From an uncultured Prevotella sp. (GTDB lineage: Bacteria > Bacteroidota > Bacteroidia > Bacteroidales > Bacteroidaceae), in assembly GCA_947072805.1 (NCBI GenBank), contig CAMTJK010000072.1, forward strand, positions 1 to 12,837: a DNA stretch of 12,837 bases, read 5' to 3'. The notes under the pieces were generated by a model. It was not told the DNA's origin. It searched no databases and saw only the letters and a program-made list of their open reading frames with translations. A program made the translations under genes and the position numbers. Position 1 is the stretch's first letter, and each line of letters starts with the position of its first letter. Shown here one piece after another: positions 6,640-12,837 of the stretch.

Positions 6640-6698
6640 AGGATTGCAAACACATCGCATGTGAAATCCAAGGCGATGGTTTGCAATCCTTTTTATTT
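6640..6698. terminator. Strong bidirectional intrinsic terminator
   Basis: AGGATTGCAAAC (6640-6651) pairs perfectly with GTTTGCAATCCT (6679-6690); past a single bulged A, CATCGC (6653-6658) pairs with GCGATG (6673-6678), an 18 bp stem with a 14 nt loop. It is followed by TTTTTATTT on the plus strand. On the minus strand a run of six T (complement of 6630-6635) follows four bases after the stem. It would end ilvC transcription and, from the other side, hisB transcription. Confidence 0.9.
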
Positions 6699-6743
6699 CC
6701 CGATGGCATCTTTCCCAATAACAGTCAAATGAACTATTTGGGT

Positions 6744-7814
6744 TTAAAGTACGCCTTTAGTACTCGGCAGCTCGAAATGATAAATATCGCGTTTTACAGC
6801 CATCTTCAAGCTTCGTGCAAGAGCCTTGAAAATGCCTTCTATCTTGTGATGCTCGTTATTGCCTTCAGCCTTTATGTTGAGGTTCATTCTTGCGCTGTCA
6901 CTGAAACTCTTGAAGAAATGCAGGAACATCTCTGTAGGCATATCCCCGATTTTCTCACGTTCAAACCGGGCATCCCAAACGAGCCATGGCCTTCCTCCGA
7001 AATCGAGTGCTACCGAACATAGGCAGTCGTCCATAGGCAGGCAGTAACCGTAGCGCTCTATACCGCGTTTGTCGCCAAGAGCTTTCAGAATACATTCGCC
7101 TAAGGCAAGGGCTGTGTCTTCGATGGTATGGTGTTCGTCCACTTCCAGATCACCTTTCGTGTGAACGGTAAGGTCCATCATACCGTGCTTGCCTATCTGT
7201 TCGAGCATGTGATCGAAAAATCCCAGTCCGGTGGAAATGTCGCAAGCCCCGGTCCCATCAAGATTTAGCTTTACGTAAATATCGGTTTCTTTTGTAGTGC
7301 GCATCACTTCGGCAATGCGTTCTCCGGCAAATAAAATTTCAGCGATTTTATCCCAGTCCATGCCGTTCTTCCCTAATATTAGAGATTTGCAGCCTATGTT
7401 TTGGGCAAAAAGCATATCTGTCTCTCTGTCGCCAATAACGTAGCTGCCGGCTATGTCGTATTGCTTGTCGTTTATATATTTTTCCACCATGCCGATTGCC
7501 GGTTTGCGTGTGGGTGCATTGTCTTCCGGAAAATGTCGGTCTATAAGAATATCGTCGAATGTAATACCTTCTCCCTCAAGTGTTTGCAGTATGAAGTTGT
7601 GTACAGGCCAAAACGTGTTTTCCGGGAATGAGTTGGTGCCCAGTCCGTCCTGATTTGACACCATTACAAATTCAAAATCAAGTTTTGAATGTATAAAACC
7701 GAGGTTGCGAAACACTCCTTTCGTGAATTTCAGTTTGGCGAAGTCGTCAATCTGTTCGTCGGCGGGCTCTTCTATGAGAGTGCCGTCGCGGTCAATGAAC
7801 AATATTTTTTTCAT
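6744..7814 (-). CDS. hisB: Bifunctional histidinol-phosphatase / imidazoleglycerol-phosphate dehydratase
   Basis: This cytoplasmic protein carries two steps of histidine synthesis. The N-terminal HAD phosphatase (about 1-165) has the nucleophile motif FIDRDGT (Asp8, Asp10), TNQDGLGT-like SNQDGLGT (53-60) and GDRETD (128-133). The C-terminal dehydratase (about 168-356) has GFFDHML (198-204), DEHHTIED (226-233) and EHHKIEG (321-327), the manganese-binding histidine motifs. Length (356) equals the E. coli fusion. In E. coli a C-P-H...C-D-C loop binds zinc; here the matching residues are Asp92, His94, Ala100 and Thr102, so the zinc site is largely absent. The gene follows a membrane-protein gene by 22 nt and is probably read with it; no other his gene is in the window. 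Confidence 0.95.
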   Translation of the reverse strand: MKKILFIDRDGTLIEEPADEQIDDFAKLKFTKGVFRNLGFIHSKLDFEFVMVSNQDGLGTNSFPENTFWPVHNFILQTLEGEGITFDDILIDRHFPEDNAPTRKPAIGMVEKYINDKQYDIAGSYVIGDRETDMLFAQNIGCKSLILGKNGMDWDKIAEILFAGERIAEVMRTTKETDIYVKLNLDGTGACDISTGLGFFDHMLEQIGKHGMMDLTVHTKGDLEVDEHHTIEDTALALGECILKALGDKRGIERYGYCLPMDDCLCSVALDFGGRPWLVWDARFEREKIGDMPTEMFLHFFKSFSDSARMNLNIKAEGNNEHHKIEGIFKALARSLKMAVKRDIYHFELPSTKGVL

Positions 7815-7836
7815 CAGTTATGTAATTTTTGTATGG

Positions 7837-8898
7837 TCAGTTTTTTGTCGGCGATTGTTGCCTCTTGGAGTTTTTGCGATTCTTCTCGCGCATTTCAATA
7901 GAACCATACAGATAATATATTGGGAATGTCGATGCCTGTATCAGATAATAAAGGAAAAACAGTTCCACCGCAACCGTACCTCCGATGATATAGACCATAT
8001 AGTCAGGCAGATTGAGCGGATCTCCATAGGCTATGGCTCCGGACAGAGCCGTGGAGAGTGCAAGCGCGAGTACGAATAGCGGAAGTAGCATCATGCATCC
8101 AACAATGATATAAACCAGCACATATATAATGAATAGCAGATAAATCTTGAAGGAATATCGAAACGCCAGTCCATAGCTTGAAATCAGACTGCGCCAGAAG
8201 CGTAATTTGCAGTCCATAGAGTATCTCGTGCTTATAAAAGGAATAGGGACAGAAATGAGGAGTGTCACGAGTAAGAAAGCAATCGCCGATGATATCAGTA
8301 CTGTCTGCGACATTTCGTGTGAGATTGAGTATTTGAAGACCCCCCAGCTGATGATAAATGTCAGTACACAGAGGATTATCATGAAGAAGCAGGAAGCCTT
8401 TACGTATCTCCATGCAGGGTTGTGAAAAAAGAATAGCAGCGGTTTTGCTTGAGCATGTGACAGACTGTTGCGTTTGCGAAGAGCTGTGAAAGGTGCTTTT
8501 ATCGCAGACAGCATACATCCTGTAATTTCGCTCTTGCGTGCAAATAAAGACTTGAGGGATAAAAGCTTATGATTGGCGGGAATGTGTCCGAGTTTTTTAT
8601 GGTCATAAAGCGGCTTCATAACTAAACTACATGCTACTATATAAATTCCCTCGGCAATAAGAATCAAGAACAAAGAACTATTGTTTTCGGTTTGTGCCGA
8701 GCCTTTCAGTATGTCAAAGAGTACGCTGAAGTTATAGGCAATGATAAGACCGCAAATTATAGTTGAGAGAAGTGCTGCCTTCCATGTATATTTGAAGATG
8801 TTTTTGAAGTTGGCTGTGAAAAGATTAAGCCCCGATTTTATGCAGGCTCCCGTACTGCGGGTTTTGAATAATGAAGTATCGGACGTGTTATTTCCCAT
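7837..8898 (-). CDS. Multi-pass membrane protein of unknown function
   Basis: I do not recognise the family. The 353-residue protein starting MGNNTSDTS shows hydrophobic segments at about 41-62, 75-94, 168-189, 199-221, 250-290 (long, perhaps two passes) and 300-325, and a lysine/arginine-rich tail (337-353), so it is probably an inner-membrane protein. A basic, hydrophilic stretch of about 70 residues (98-165) separates the first and second pairs. The reading frame is open back to 8961, but a -7 box for this strand lies at 8929-8936, which places the upper ATG above the promoter; the ATG at 8896-8898 is therefore the better start. hisB follows by 22 nt. The pairing with hisB is not functionally explained. 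Confidence 0.75.
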   Translation of the reverse strand: MGNNTSDTSLFKTRSTGACIKSGLNLFTANFKNIFKYTWKAALLSTIICGLIIAYNFSVLFDILKGSAQTENNSSLFLILIAEGIYIVACSLVMKPLYDHKKLGHIPANHKLLSLKSLFARKSEITGCMLSAIKAPFTALRKRNSLSHAQAKPLLFFFHNPAWRYVKASCFFMIILCVLTFIISWGVFKYSISHEMSQTVLISSAIAFLLVTLLISVPIPFISTRYSMDCKLRFWRSLISSYGLAFRYSFKIYLLFIIYVLVYIIVGCMMLLPLFVLALALSTALSGAIAYGDPLNLPDYMVYIIGGTVAVELFFLYYLIQASTFPIYYLYGSIEMREKNRKNSKRQQSPTKN

Positions 8899-8925
8899 AA
8901 AATTGTTATTAATCTTATTTGAGTG

Positions 8926-8956
8926 TTGCAAAGGTACTGTTTTTTTCGTATCTTTG
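8926..8956 (+). promoter_or_regulatory. Promoter of the oxidoreductase cluster
   Basis: TTG at 8926-8928, a 20 bp spacer and TATCTTTG at 8949-8956 fit the Bacteroidetes pattern. The ATG at 8977 lies about 20 bp further on, giving a very short leader. The -33 element directly touches the -7 box of the opposite-strand promoter at 8929-8936. Confidence 0.65.
8929..8936 (-). promoter_or_regulatory. -7 box of the membrane protein-hisB promoter
   Basis: Read on the minus strand this is TACCTTTG, a match to TAnnTTTG. Its start point would fall near 8922, leaving about 24 nt before the ATG at 8898. The matching -33 region (near 8957-8960) is a poor match, so this promoter may be weak or helped by an activator. 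It lies within the spacer of the divergent promoter. Confidence 0.5.
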
Positions 8957-8976
8957 CGCACTAATTAATACTTATT

Positions 8977-9960
8977 ATGAAAATAGTAAAGTGGGGTTTT
9001 ATCGGCTGTGGAGAGGTGACCGAGAAGAAGAGCGGACCCGCTTTCAGCGAGGTCGAGGGCTCTATGGTAGAGGCGGTAATGAGCCGAAGTGCCGACAAGG
9101 CCCGAAGCTATGCCGAACGGCACAATATAAACAAATGGTATAACGATGCCCAGGAACTTATTGACGATCCTGATGTGAATGCCGTCTATATAGCCACCCC
9201 ACCGTCAAGTCATGCTACCTTTGCCATTATGGCAATGAAAGCCGGCAAGCCGGTATATGTTGAAAAGCCTCTCGCTGCAAGTTATGAAGATTGTGCTCGT
9301 GTAAATCGTGTCAGCGAACAGACTGGTGTACCTTGCTTTGTAGCTTATTACCGGCGTTATCTTCCTTATTTCCTCAAAGTTAAAGATATTATAGAAAGCG
9401 GTGTCATAGGCAAGGTGATAAGCGTTCACATACATTTTGCCGTTCCGCCGCGCGACCTTGACTACCAGCATGCCGGAAATCAGCCGTGGCGTTTACAGCC
9501 CGACATTGCCGGTGGCGGATATTTCTACGACCTTGCTCCGCATCAGCTTGATCTTTTGCAATATTTCTTCGGCGTCATCACCGAAGCCAACGGCATATGT
9601 GCCAATCGTGCCGGTATGTATGAGGCAGAAGATTCGGTGAGCGCGTGCTTCAAGTTTGAAAACGGCTTACCCGGAAGCGGTTCATGGTGTTTTGTCGCAT
9701 ACGATTCTGCAAGAGAAGACCGTATAGACATCGTGGGTGACAAGGGGCAGGTGGGCTTTTCTGTATTCAATTACGACCCGATACAGTTACATACATCAGA
9801 AGGAAAGCAGAGCATAGTGATACCCAATCCACCGCATGTACAGTATCCGTTGATAAAGAATGTGGTGGAGCATCTGCAGGGTAGGGGTGTTTGCCTGTGT
9901 ACAGCAGTTTCGGCAACGCCAGTAAACTGGGTAATGGACCGGATATTGGGAAAATTCTGA
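8977..9960 (+). CDS. Gfo/Idh/MocA family NAD(P)-dependent oxidoreductase
   Basis: The protein is a cytoplasmic dehydrogenase of the glucose-fructose oxidoreductase/inositol dehydrogenase family, acting on an unknown sugar, cyclitol or related hydroxyl substrate. The 327 residues show the N-terminal Rossmann fold with GFIGCGEV (7-14), ATPPSSH (73-79) and the EKP motif (96-98), whose Lys is catalytic in the family. The C-terminal domain carries GGGYFYDLAPHQLDLL (179-194) with the conserved Asp185 and His189. There is no secretion signal, unlike periplasmic glycosidase-like relatives in this phylum. It starts 20 bp below a good promoter and is followed after 6 nt by the DUF4421 gene, so it heads an operon with envelope genes. 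The substrate cannot be named from sequence. Confidence 0.92.
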   Translation: MKIVKWGFIGCGEVTEKKSGPAFSEVEGSMVEAVMSRSADKARSYAERHNINKWYNDAQELIDDPDVNAVYIATPPSSHATFAIMAMKAGKPVYVEKPLAASYEDCARVNRVSEQTGVPCFVAYYRRYLPYFLKVKDIIESGVIGKVISVHIHFAVPPRDLDYQHAGNQPWRLQPDIAGGGYFYDLAPHQLDLLQYFFGVITEANGICANRAGMYEAEDSVSACFKFENGLPGSGSWCFVAYDSAREDRIDIVGDKGQVGFSVFNYDPIQLHTSEGKQSIVIPNPPHVQYPLIKNVVEHLQGRGVCLCTAVSATPVNWVMDRILGKF

Positions 9961-9966
9961 AAATCG

Positions 9967-11064
9967 ATGAGGTGTTGGCTTTTTTTCATATTGCTCTGTT
10001 GCTTTTCTGTAGATGTCGTTGCAGATGGAAAGGACAATATTGACAATAAGGAAGTAACGCCAAAGAAAAAAAAGATGGGAGCTTTGAAACGGCTGATAAG
10101 AGGATTCAGCGAGATTGATACCAATTATATAGAGCCGCAACACTACAATTATACGGTCATGCTCCAGACCACTTCCACTTACGATATTTACAGCTTGAAA
10201 GGAGAGAACGGACAATCGGTTACTTTCTCGCCGGATGTTATCATGAAAGTGGGACCATACTTTGGCTGGCGCTGGTTCTTTCTTGGTTATACTTTCGACT
10301 TGAAAAGTGTAGGTTTCAGCGACAGGAATGGAAAGAGGGAACTAGACTTCAGCGTTTACAGCTCACAGATAGGTGTAGATTTCTTCTACCGCCGCACCGG
10401 CAGTGATTACAAGATTCGCGATGCAAAGATGGGGCCCGGAATTGATGCCTCCGAGCTCAACGGAGTGCCGTTCGACGGCATCAGCGTAGGAATAACCGGA
10501 TTGGACATGTATTACATCTTCAATCACAAACGCTTTTCGTATCCGGCTGCTTTCGCTCAAAGTACATGCCAGAAGATAAGTTGCGGTTCGCTTATTGCAG
10601 GGGTAGGGTATACCAAAAACAGTCTCGAACTGGATTACAAGAAACTTCATGAAATAGTAGAATCAAAGGTAAACTCCAATTCTGTTCAGGTGGATAGCGG
10701 ACTGATGTTCAGAAGAGTGCAGTATTACGACCTGAGTGTCTCCTGCGGTTATGCCTACAACTGGGTGTTTGCAAAAGATTTTCTGTTTTGTGCCAGTGGT
10801 GCCGTAGCTGTGGCGTACAAGCATTCACACGGTGACATGTACGATAGTAGTGTGCTCGGATTTAATTTCAACAATTTCAATATCGATGGCATCGGACGTT
10901 TCGGACTTGTATACAACAATACACAGTGGTATGCCGGTTTCAGTGGTATCATCCGATCGTATAACTATCACAAGTCGCGCTTCTCGGCAAATAATACGTT
11001 CGGAAGCCTGAATTTGTATATAGGGTGTAATTTCGGGAAGAAAAAGAAATACAAAAACAAATGA
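9967..11064 (+). CDS. DUF4421 family exported protein
   Basis: The 365-residue protein begins with a signal peptide (hydrophobic core at about 4-15, likely cleavage after VVA near residue 19). A lysine-rich stretch (33-38) follows, then a body rich in Tyr, Phe, Gly and Ser in alternating patterns, such as DTNYIEP, KVGPYFGWRWFFLGYTFDLK and FDFSVYSSQIGVDFFYR-like segments. This matches the DUF4421 family of Bacteroidetes, as I recognise it. The pattern suggests beta strands of an outer-membrane barrel, which is inference. The function is unknown. It lies 6 nt after the oxidoreductase stop and its own TGA overlaps the ATG of the next gene (ATGA), so the three are almost certainly co-translated. 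The C-terminus is very basic (KKKKYKNK), which is unusual for a barrel ending in an aromatic residue. Confidence 0.8.
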   Translation: MRCWLFFILLCCFSVDVVADGKDNIDNKEVTPKKKKMGALKRLIRGFSEIDTNYIEPQHYNYTVMLQTTSTYDIYSLKGENGQSVTFSPDVIMKVGPYFGWRWFFLGYTFDLKSVGFSDRNGKRELDFSVYSSQIGVDFFYRRTGSDYKIRDAKMGPGIDASELNGVPFDGISVGITGLDMYYIFNHKRFSYPAAFAQSTCQKISCGSLIAGVGYTKNSLELDYKKLHEIVESKVNSNSVQVDSGLMFRRVQYYDLSVSCGYAYNWVFAKDFLFCASGAVAVAYKHSHGDMYDSSVLGFNFNNFNIDGIGRFGLVYNNTQWYAGFSGIIRSYNYHKSRFSANNTFGSLNLYIGCNFGKKKKYKNK

Positions 11065-11957
11065 AACGGTTTATAATAATATGTCTCTTGACTTGTGTCG
11101 CTGTTCACATGCAAGCCTCACATACGGATGGTACCCGCTCCACATCGTCCGACGGTCAGTCTGTAGTATATGCCACAGAGGCAGACAGCATTTTCATCGA
11201 AAGTATTCTCGATGAGGCTGCCCAACAGCCTCGCACAACCAATTTCCCTTTATTCTTTGCCCGCAAGTTCATAGGACGCCCGTATGTGGCTCACACACTT
11301 GAACTGTTTGATGACGAGCGCCTTATAGTGAATACAAGAGAGCTCGATTGTACCACTCTCGTCGAGAATGTAACGGCTCTTGTCTTGTGCACATACAGAA
11401 ATCTGTATACTTATCGTGATTATCTCAATGCGCTTATGAGTTTAAGATATAGGGACGGACGGTTGTGCGGATACACGAGCAGGCTTCATTATTTCTCTGA
11501 TTGGATAGACGATAAGGTCAGAATGCAACTTGTCGATGAAGTTCAGCAGCCCAACCCTCCATTCTCACGTGAACAGGTTCTTGACATATACTTCATGAGT
11601 AGGAACAGCTCCAAATACAAGGCATTGGTTGCACATCCGGATTTTATAGGCGAGATAAGCAAACAGGAGAAAAATCTCACCGGAAACCGTTATCGATATA
11701 TACCAAAGAACGCGGTGCTGAACACCGGGACGTTGCGTAATACAGTGAAAGACGGTGATATCATAGCCATTACAAGCAGCAAGAAAGGGCTCGATATAGC
11801 CCATCTCGGATTTGCTGTATGGCGCGAAGACGGTTTGCATCTGCTCAACGCTTCTATGCTTCACAAGCAAGTGGTGGAAGAACCGATGACACTTCACATG
11901 TATCTGTCGAAACATCCCACTCACACGGGTATCAGAATAATAAGAATAAGAAAATAA
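11061..11957 (+). CDS. DUF1460 family amidase-like (NlpC/P60-fold) exported protein
   Basis: The 298-residue protein has an N-terminal signal peptide (residues 1 to about 19, cleavage after MQA likely). The mature part matches DUF1460 (PF07313), a papain-like fold family annotated as N-acetylmuramoyl-L-alanine amidase-like. The probable nucleophile is Cys97 in RELDCTTLVENV, and the probable histidine is His248 in GLDIAHLGFAVW, followed by the polar DGLHLLNAS block (257-265). It is expected to cleave cell-wall peptides in the periplasm; the exact bond is not known to me. The start overlaps the preceding DUF4421 stop by four bases, indicating translational coupling. YkvA follows after 18 nt. 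Confidence 0.87.
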   Translation: MKRFIIICLLTCVAVHMQASHTDGTRSTSSDGQSVVYATEADSIFIESILDEAAQQPRTTNFPLFFARKFIGRPYVAHTLELFDDERLIVNTRELDCTTLVENVTALVLCTYRNLYTYRDYLNALMSLRYRDGRLCGYTSRLHYFSDWIDDKVRMQLVDEVQQPNPPFSREQVLDIYFMSRNSSKYKALVAHPDFIGEISKQEKNLTGNRYRYIPKNAVLNTGTLRNTVKDGDIIAITSSKKGLDIAHLGFAVWREDGLHLLNASMLHKQVVEEPMTLHMYLSKHPTHTGIRIIRIRK

Positions 11958-11975
11958 ACATAAAAACATATTAAT

Positions 11976-12362
11976 ATGGAACTACCTGATTTTATGAGTT
12001 ATGCCGATAAGTTTTCGGCAAGTGATTTTACGGAAAAAATATCAAGAATAGCCAAACGCGCCGGAGCAAAATTGGTTTATGCAGCGTTGATTCTGTATTA
12101 CACGCTGCAGAGCTCCAAGGTATCTAAGACCGATAAGGCTATCATTGTGGGAGCATTGGGCTATATGATAAGTCCTCTTGATGTAATCCCCGACGCAATA
12201 CCTATTGTGGGGCTTACTGACGATCTTGCGGTGCTTGTATATGTATTGAAAAAGGTATGGACAAACATTGAACCGGAGATTAAGGACAAGGCAAAGTCAA
12301 AGCTTTCCAAGTGGTTTGACGAGGATGAAATCGCAGAAATAGACGACTTGTTGAAGTTGTAG
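11976..12362 (+). CDS. YkvA family (DUF1232) small membrane-associated protein
   Basis: The 128-residue protein contains the DUF1232 core at about 52-92: SKTDKAIIVGALGYMISPLD, then VIPDAIPIVGLTDDLAVLVYV. The family's conserved SPLDxIPDxIPxxGxxDDLAV pattern is complete. The core is hydrophobic and may sit at the membrane; a less conserved segment at 32-46 is also hydrophobic. The C-terminal 30 residues are charged and probably helical. The molecular role of the family is not established. It is the last gene of the plus-strand cluster and is followed by a terminator 83 nt downstream. Confidence 0.9.
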   Translation: MELPDFMSYADKFSASDFTEKISRIAKRAGAKLVYAALILYYTLQSSKVSKTDKAIIVGALGYMISPLDVIPDAIPIVGLTDDLAVLVYVLKKVWTNIEPEIKDKAKSKLSKWFDEDEIAEIDDLLKL

Positions 12363-12388
12363 CGGTTTCTTGTCATTGCCCGTTAGAT

Positions 12389-12520
12389 CCAAATCGTTCA
12401 TTAGGGCTATGATGATAACAACTCATATTTTTTGAACAATACCGGGGCGGATTTCATTTTCAGGAGTCCGCCCTTTTTGGCTTTAACCCAAAACGCTCAT
12501 TATACCCAATCTGTCATTAG
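12389..12520 (+). repeat. Three degenerate copies of a ~16 bp CCAAAtCGtTCATTAG motif
   Basis: Copies are CCAAATCGTTCATTAG (12389-12404), CCAAAACGCTCATTAT (12488-12503) and CCAATCTGTCATTAG (12506-12520, one base shorter). They flank the terminator in the same orientation. An AAAACGCTCATT 12-mer in the second copy also occurs at 13-24 in the left-hand repeat. No function is known to me; degenerate intergenic repeats are common in Bacteroidales. Confidence 0.5.
12445..12478 (+). terminator. Intrinsic terminator of the oxidoreductase-ykvA cluster
   Basis: GGGCGGA (12445-12451) pairs perfectly with TCCGCCC (12467-12473), with extra wobble and A-U pairs possible inside a 15 nt loop, followed immediately by TTTTT (12474-12478). 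It lies 83 nt after the last gene. Confidence 0.85.
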
Positions 12521-12560
12521 AAAATGATTTGTTTCGTCTTAATTTCTACTGTTGAAATAA

Positions 12561-12676
12561 CACGTATAACATTTATTTGCTTTTATGAAAAATGTTTACT
12601 TTAACGTGTGTTAATCGGCACCCCAACCTCGATTTGTAACCTACGACGCGAAAATTGGCGTTTTTACTCTCAAATA
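12561..12676 (-). repeat. Right copy of the ~116 bp inverted repeat
   Basis: This is the reverse-complement partner of 1-116, about 92% identical by hand count with nine substitutions and no gap. On this side, similarity to the left copy cannot be followed past 12676 because the left copy reaches the window edge. The interval between the two copies is about 12.4 kb and holds twelve conventional gene features of ordinary metabolism and envelope function, with no mobility gene. Confidence 0.85.
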
Positions 12677-12683
12677 GGGAGCG

Positions 12684-12837
12684 CTGATAGTCAGTGAGTT
12701 ACGCGTTTTGCGATATAATACCATTTCATCGGTTTGCCATTACGTACGTGAGCTCATTGCGATATAGCTTTTATCGCATCGCCGTTACGTCGAAATCGCA
12801 ATGCGATTTCATCGTAATGGCGATGCCAATACGACGT
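12684..12837. repeat. Palindrome-rich non-coding tract
   Basis: The tract has a CTGA-tag-TCAG dyad at 12684-12694 and an imperfect direct repeat of about 45-49 bp (TTGCGATATA at 12708 and 12757; GCCATTACGT at 12736 and GCCGTTACGT at 12781). It ends in a near-complete 51 nt palindrome at 12776-12826: 25 bp arms with about three mismatches around a single central base, including a perfect GAAATCGCA/TGCGATTTC core. No ORF of note is present. It probably continues past the window. I read it as an intergenic repeat element, not a terminator, since no T-tract follows. Confidence 0.7.

Noticed and set aside
6681..7022. Plus-strand open frames across hisB
   Set aside because: They run antisense to a complete, motif-rich hisB and have no own promoter or recognisable domain.
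8899..8961. Longer N-terminus of the membrane protein (start MRKDTKK at 8961)
   Set aside because: The -7 box at 8929-8936 lies downstream of that start, and the added residues are charged, low-complexity and probably untranslated.
1..12676. Whole interval as a composite transposon bounded by inverted repeats
   Set aside because: The interior is housekeeping genes with no transposase, integrase or target-site duplication visible within the window.
12776..12826. 51 nt palindrome as a CRISPR repeat or a terminator
   Set aside because: Only one copy, no regular spacers and no T-tract after it.

Overview
The window looks like chromosomal DNA of a member of the Bacteroidales (Bacteroidaceae/Prevotellaceae type). 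The evidence is the gene order ilvD-ilvB-ilvN-acyl-ACP thioesterase-ilvC, a bifunctional HisB, DUF4421 and DUF1460 proteins, promoters of the Bacteroidetes form (TTG, about 20 bp, TAnnTTTG), and A-rich translation starts without Shine-Dalgarno sequences. No transposase, integrase, phage gene, CRISPR array, rRNA or tRNA was seen. The genes are mostly core metabolism and look intact.

Layout. Positions 1-343 hold one copy of a ~116 bp repeat and the ilvD promoter. Positions 344-6601 (+) carry the isoleucine/valine pathway: dihydroxyacid dehydratase (ilvD), acetolactate synthase large and regulatory subunits (ilvB, ilvN), an acyl-ACP thioesterase, and ketol-acid reductoisomerase (ilvC), which has its own promoter and a leader of about 160 nt. 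A strong two-way terminator (6640-6698) separates this from a minus-strand pair: a multi-pass membrane protein (8898 to 7837) followed by hisB (7814 to 6744). Overlapping divergent promoters near 8926-8956 also serve a plus-strand cluster: a Gfo/Idh/MocA oxidoreductase, a DUF4421 envelope protein, a DUF1460 amidase-like protein and a YkvA/DUF1232 protein (8977-12362), closed by a terminator at 12445-12478. The last ~360 bp are non-coding and repeat-rich, with a second, inverted copy of the first ~116 bp and a large imperfect palindrome.

The most interesting signal is in the ilv gaps. The ilvC leader contains a 22-codon ORF (5424-5492) in which 12 residues are Ile, Val or Leu. The ilvB-ilvN gap contains a 7-codon ORF, MIIIITV (3966-3989), with four Ile codons in a row. 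Each lies just before, or runs into, a hairpin placed shortly upstream of the next gene's start codon. This is the arrangement expected of leader-peptide control by branched-chain aminoacyl-tRNA. Neither hairpin has a U-tract, so classical intrinsic termination is not supported and translational or Rho-linked control is more likely. The ilvD and ilvC promoters also share a TTGGnnTTTACG block in the same register.

How the genes work together: IlvB/IlvN, IlvC and IlvD supply the 2-keto acids for valine, isoleucine and leucine, which are also primers for branched fatty acids. The thioesterase in the operon may link the pathway to acyl chain metabolism (inference). The right-hand cluster mixes an oxidoreductase with envelope proteins, and no shared function can be read from sequence.
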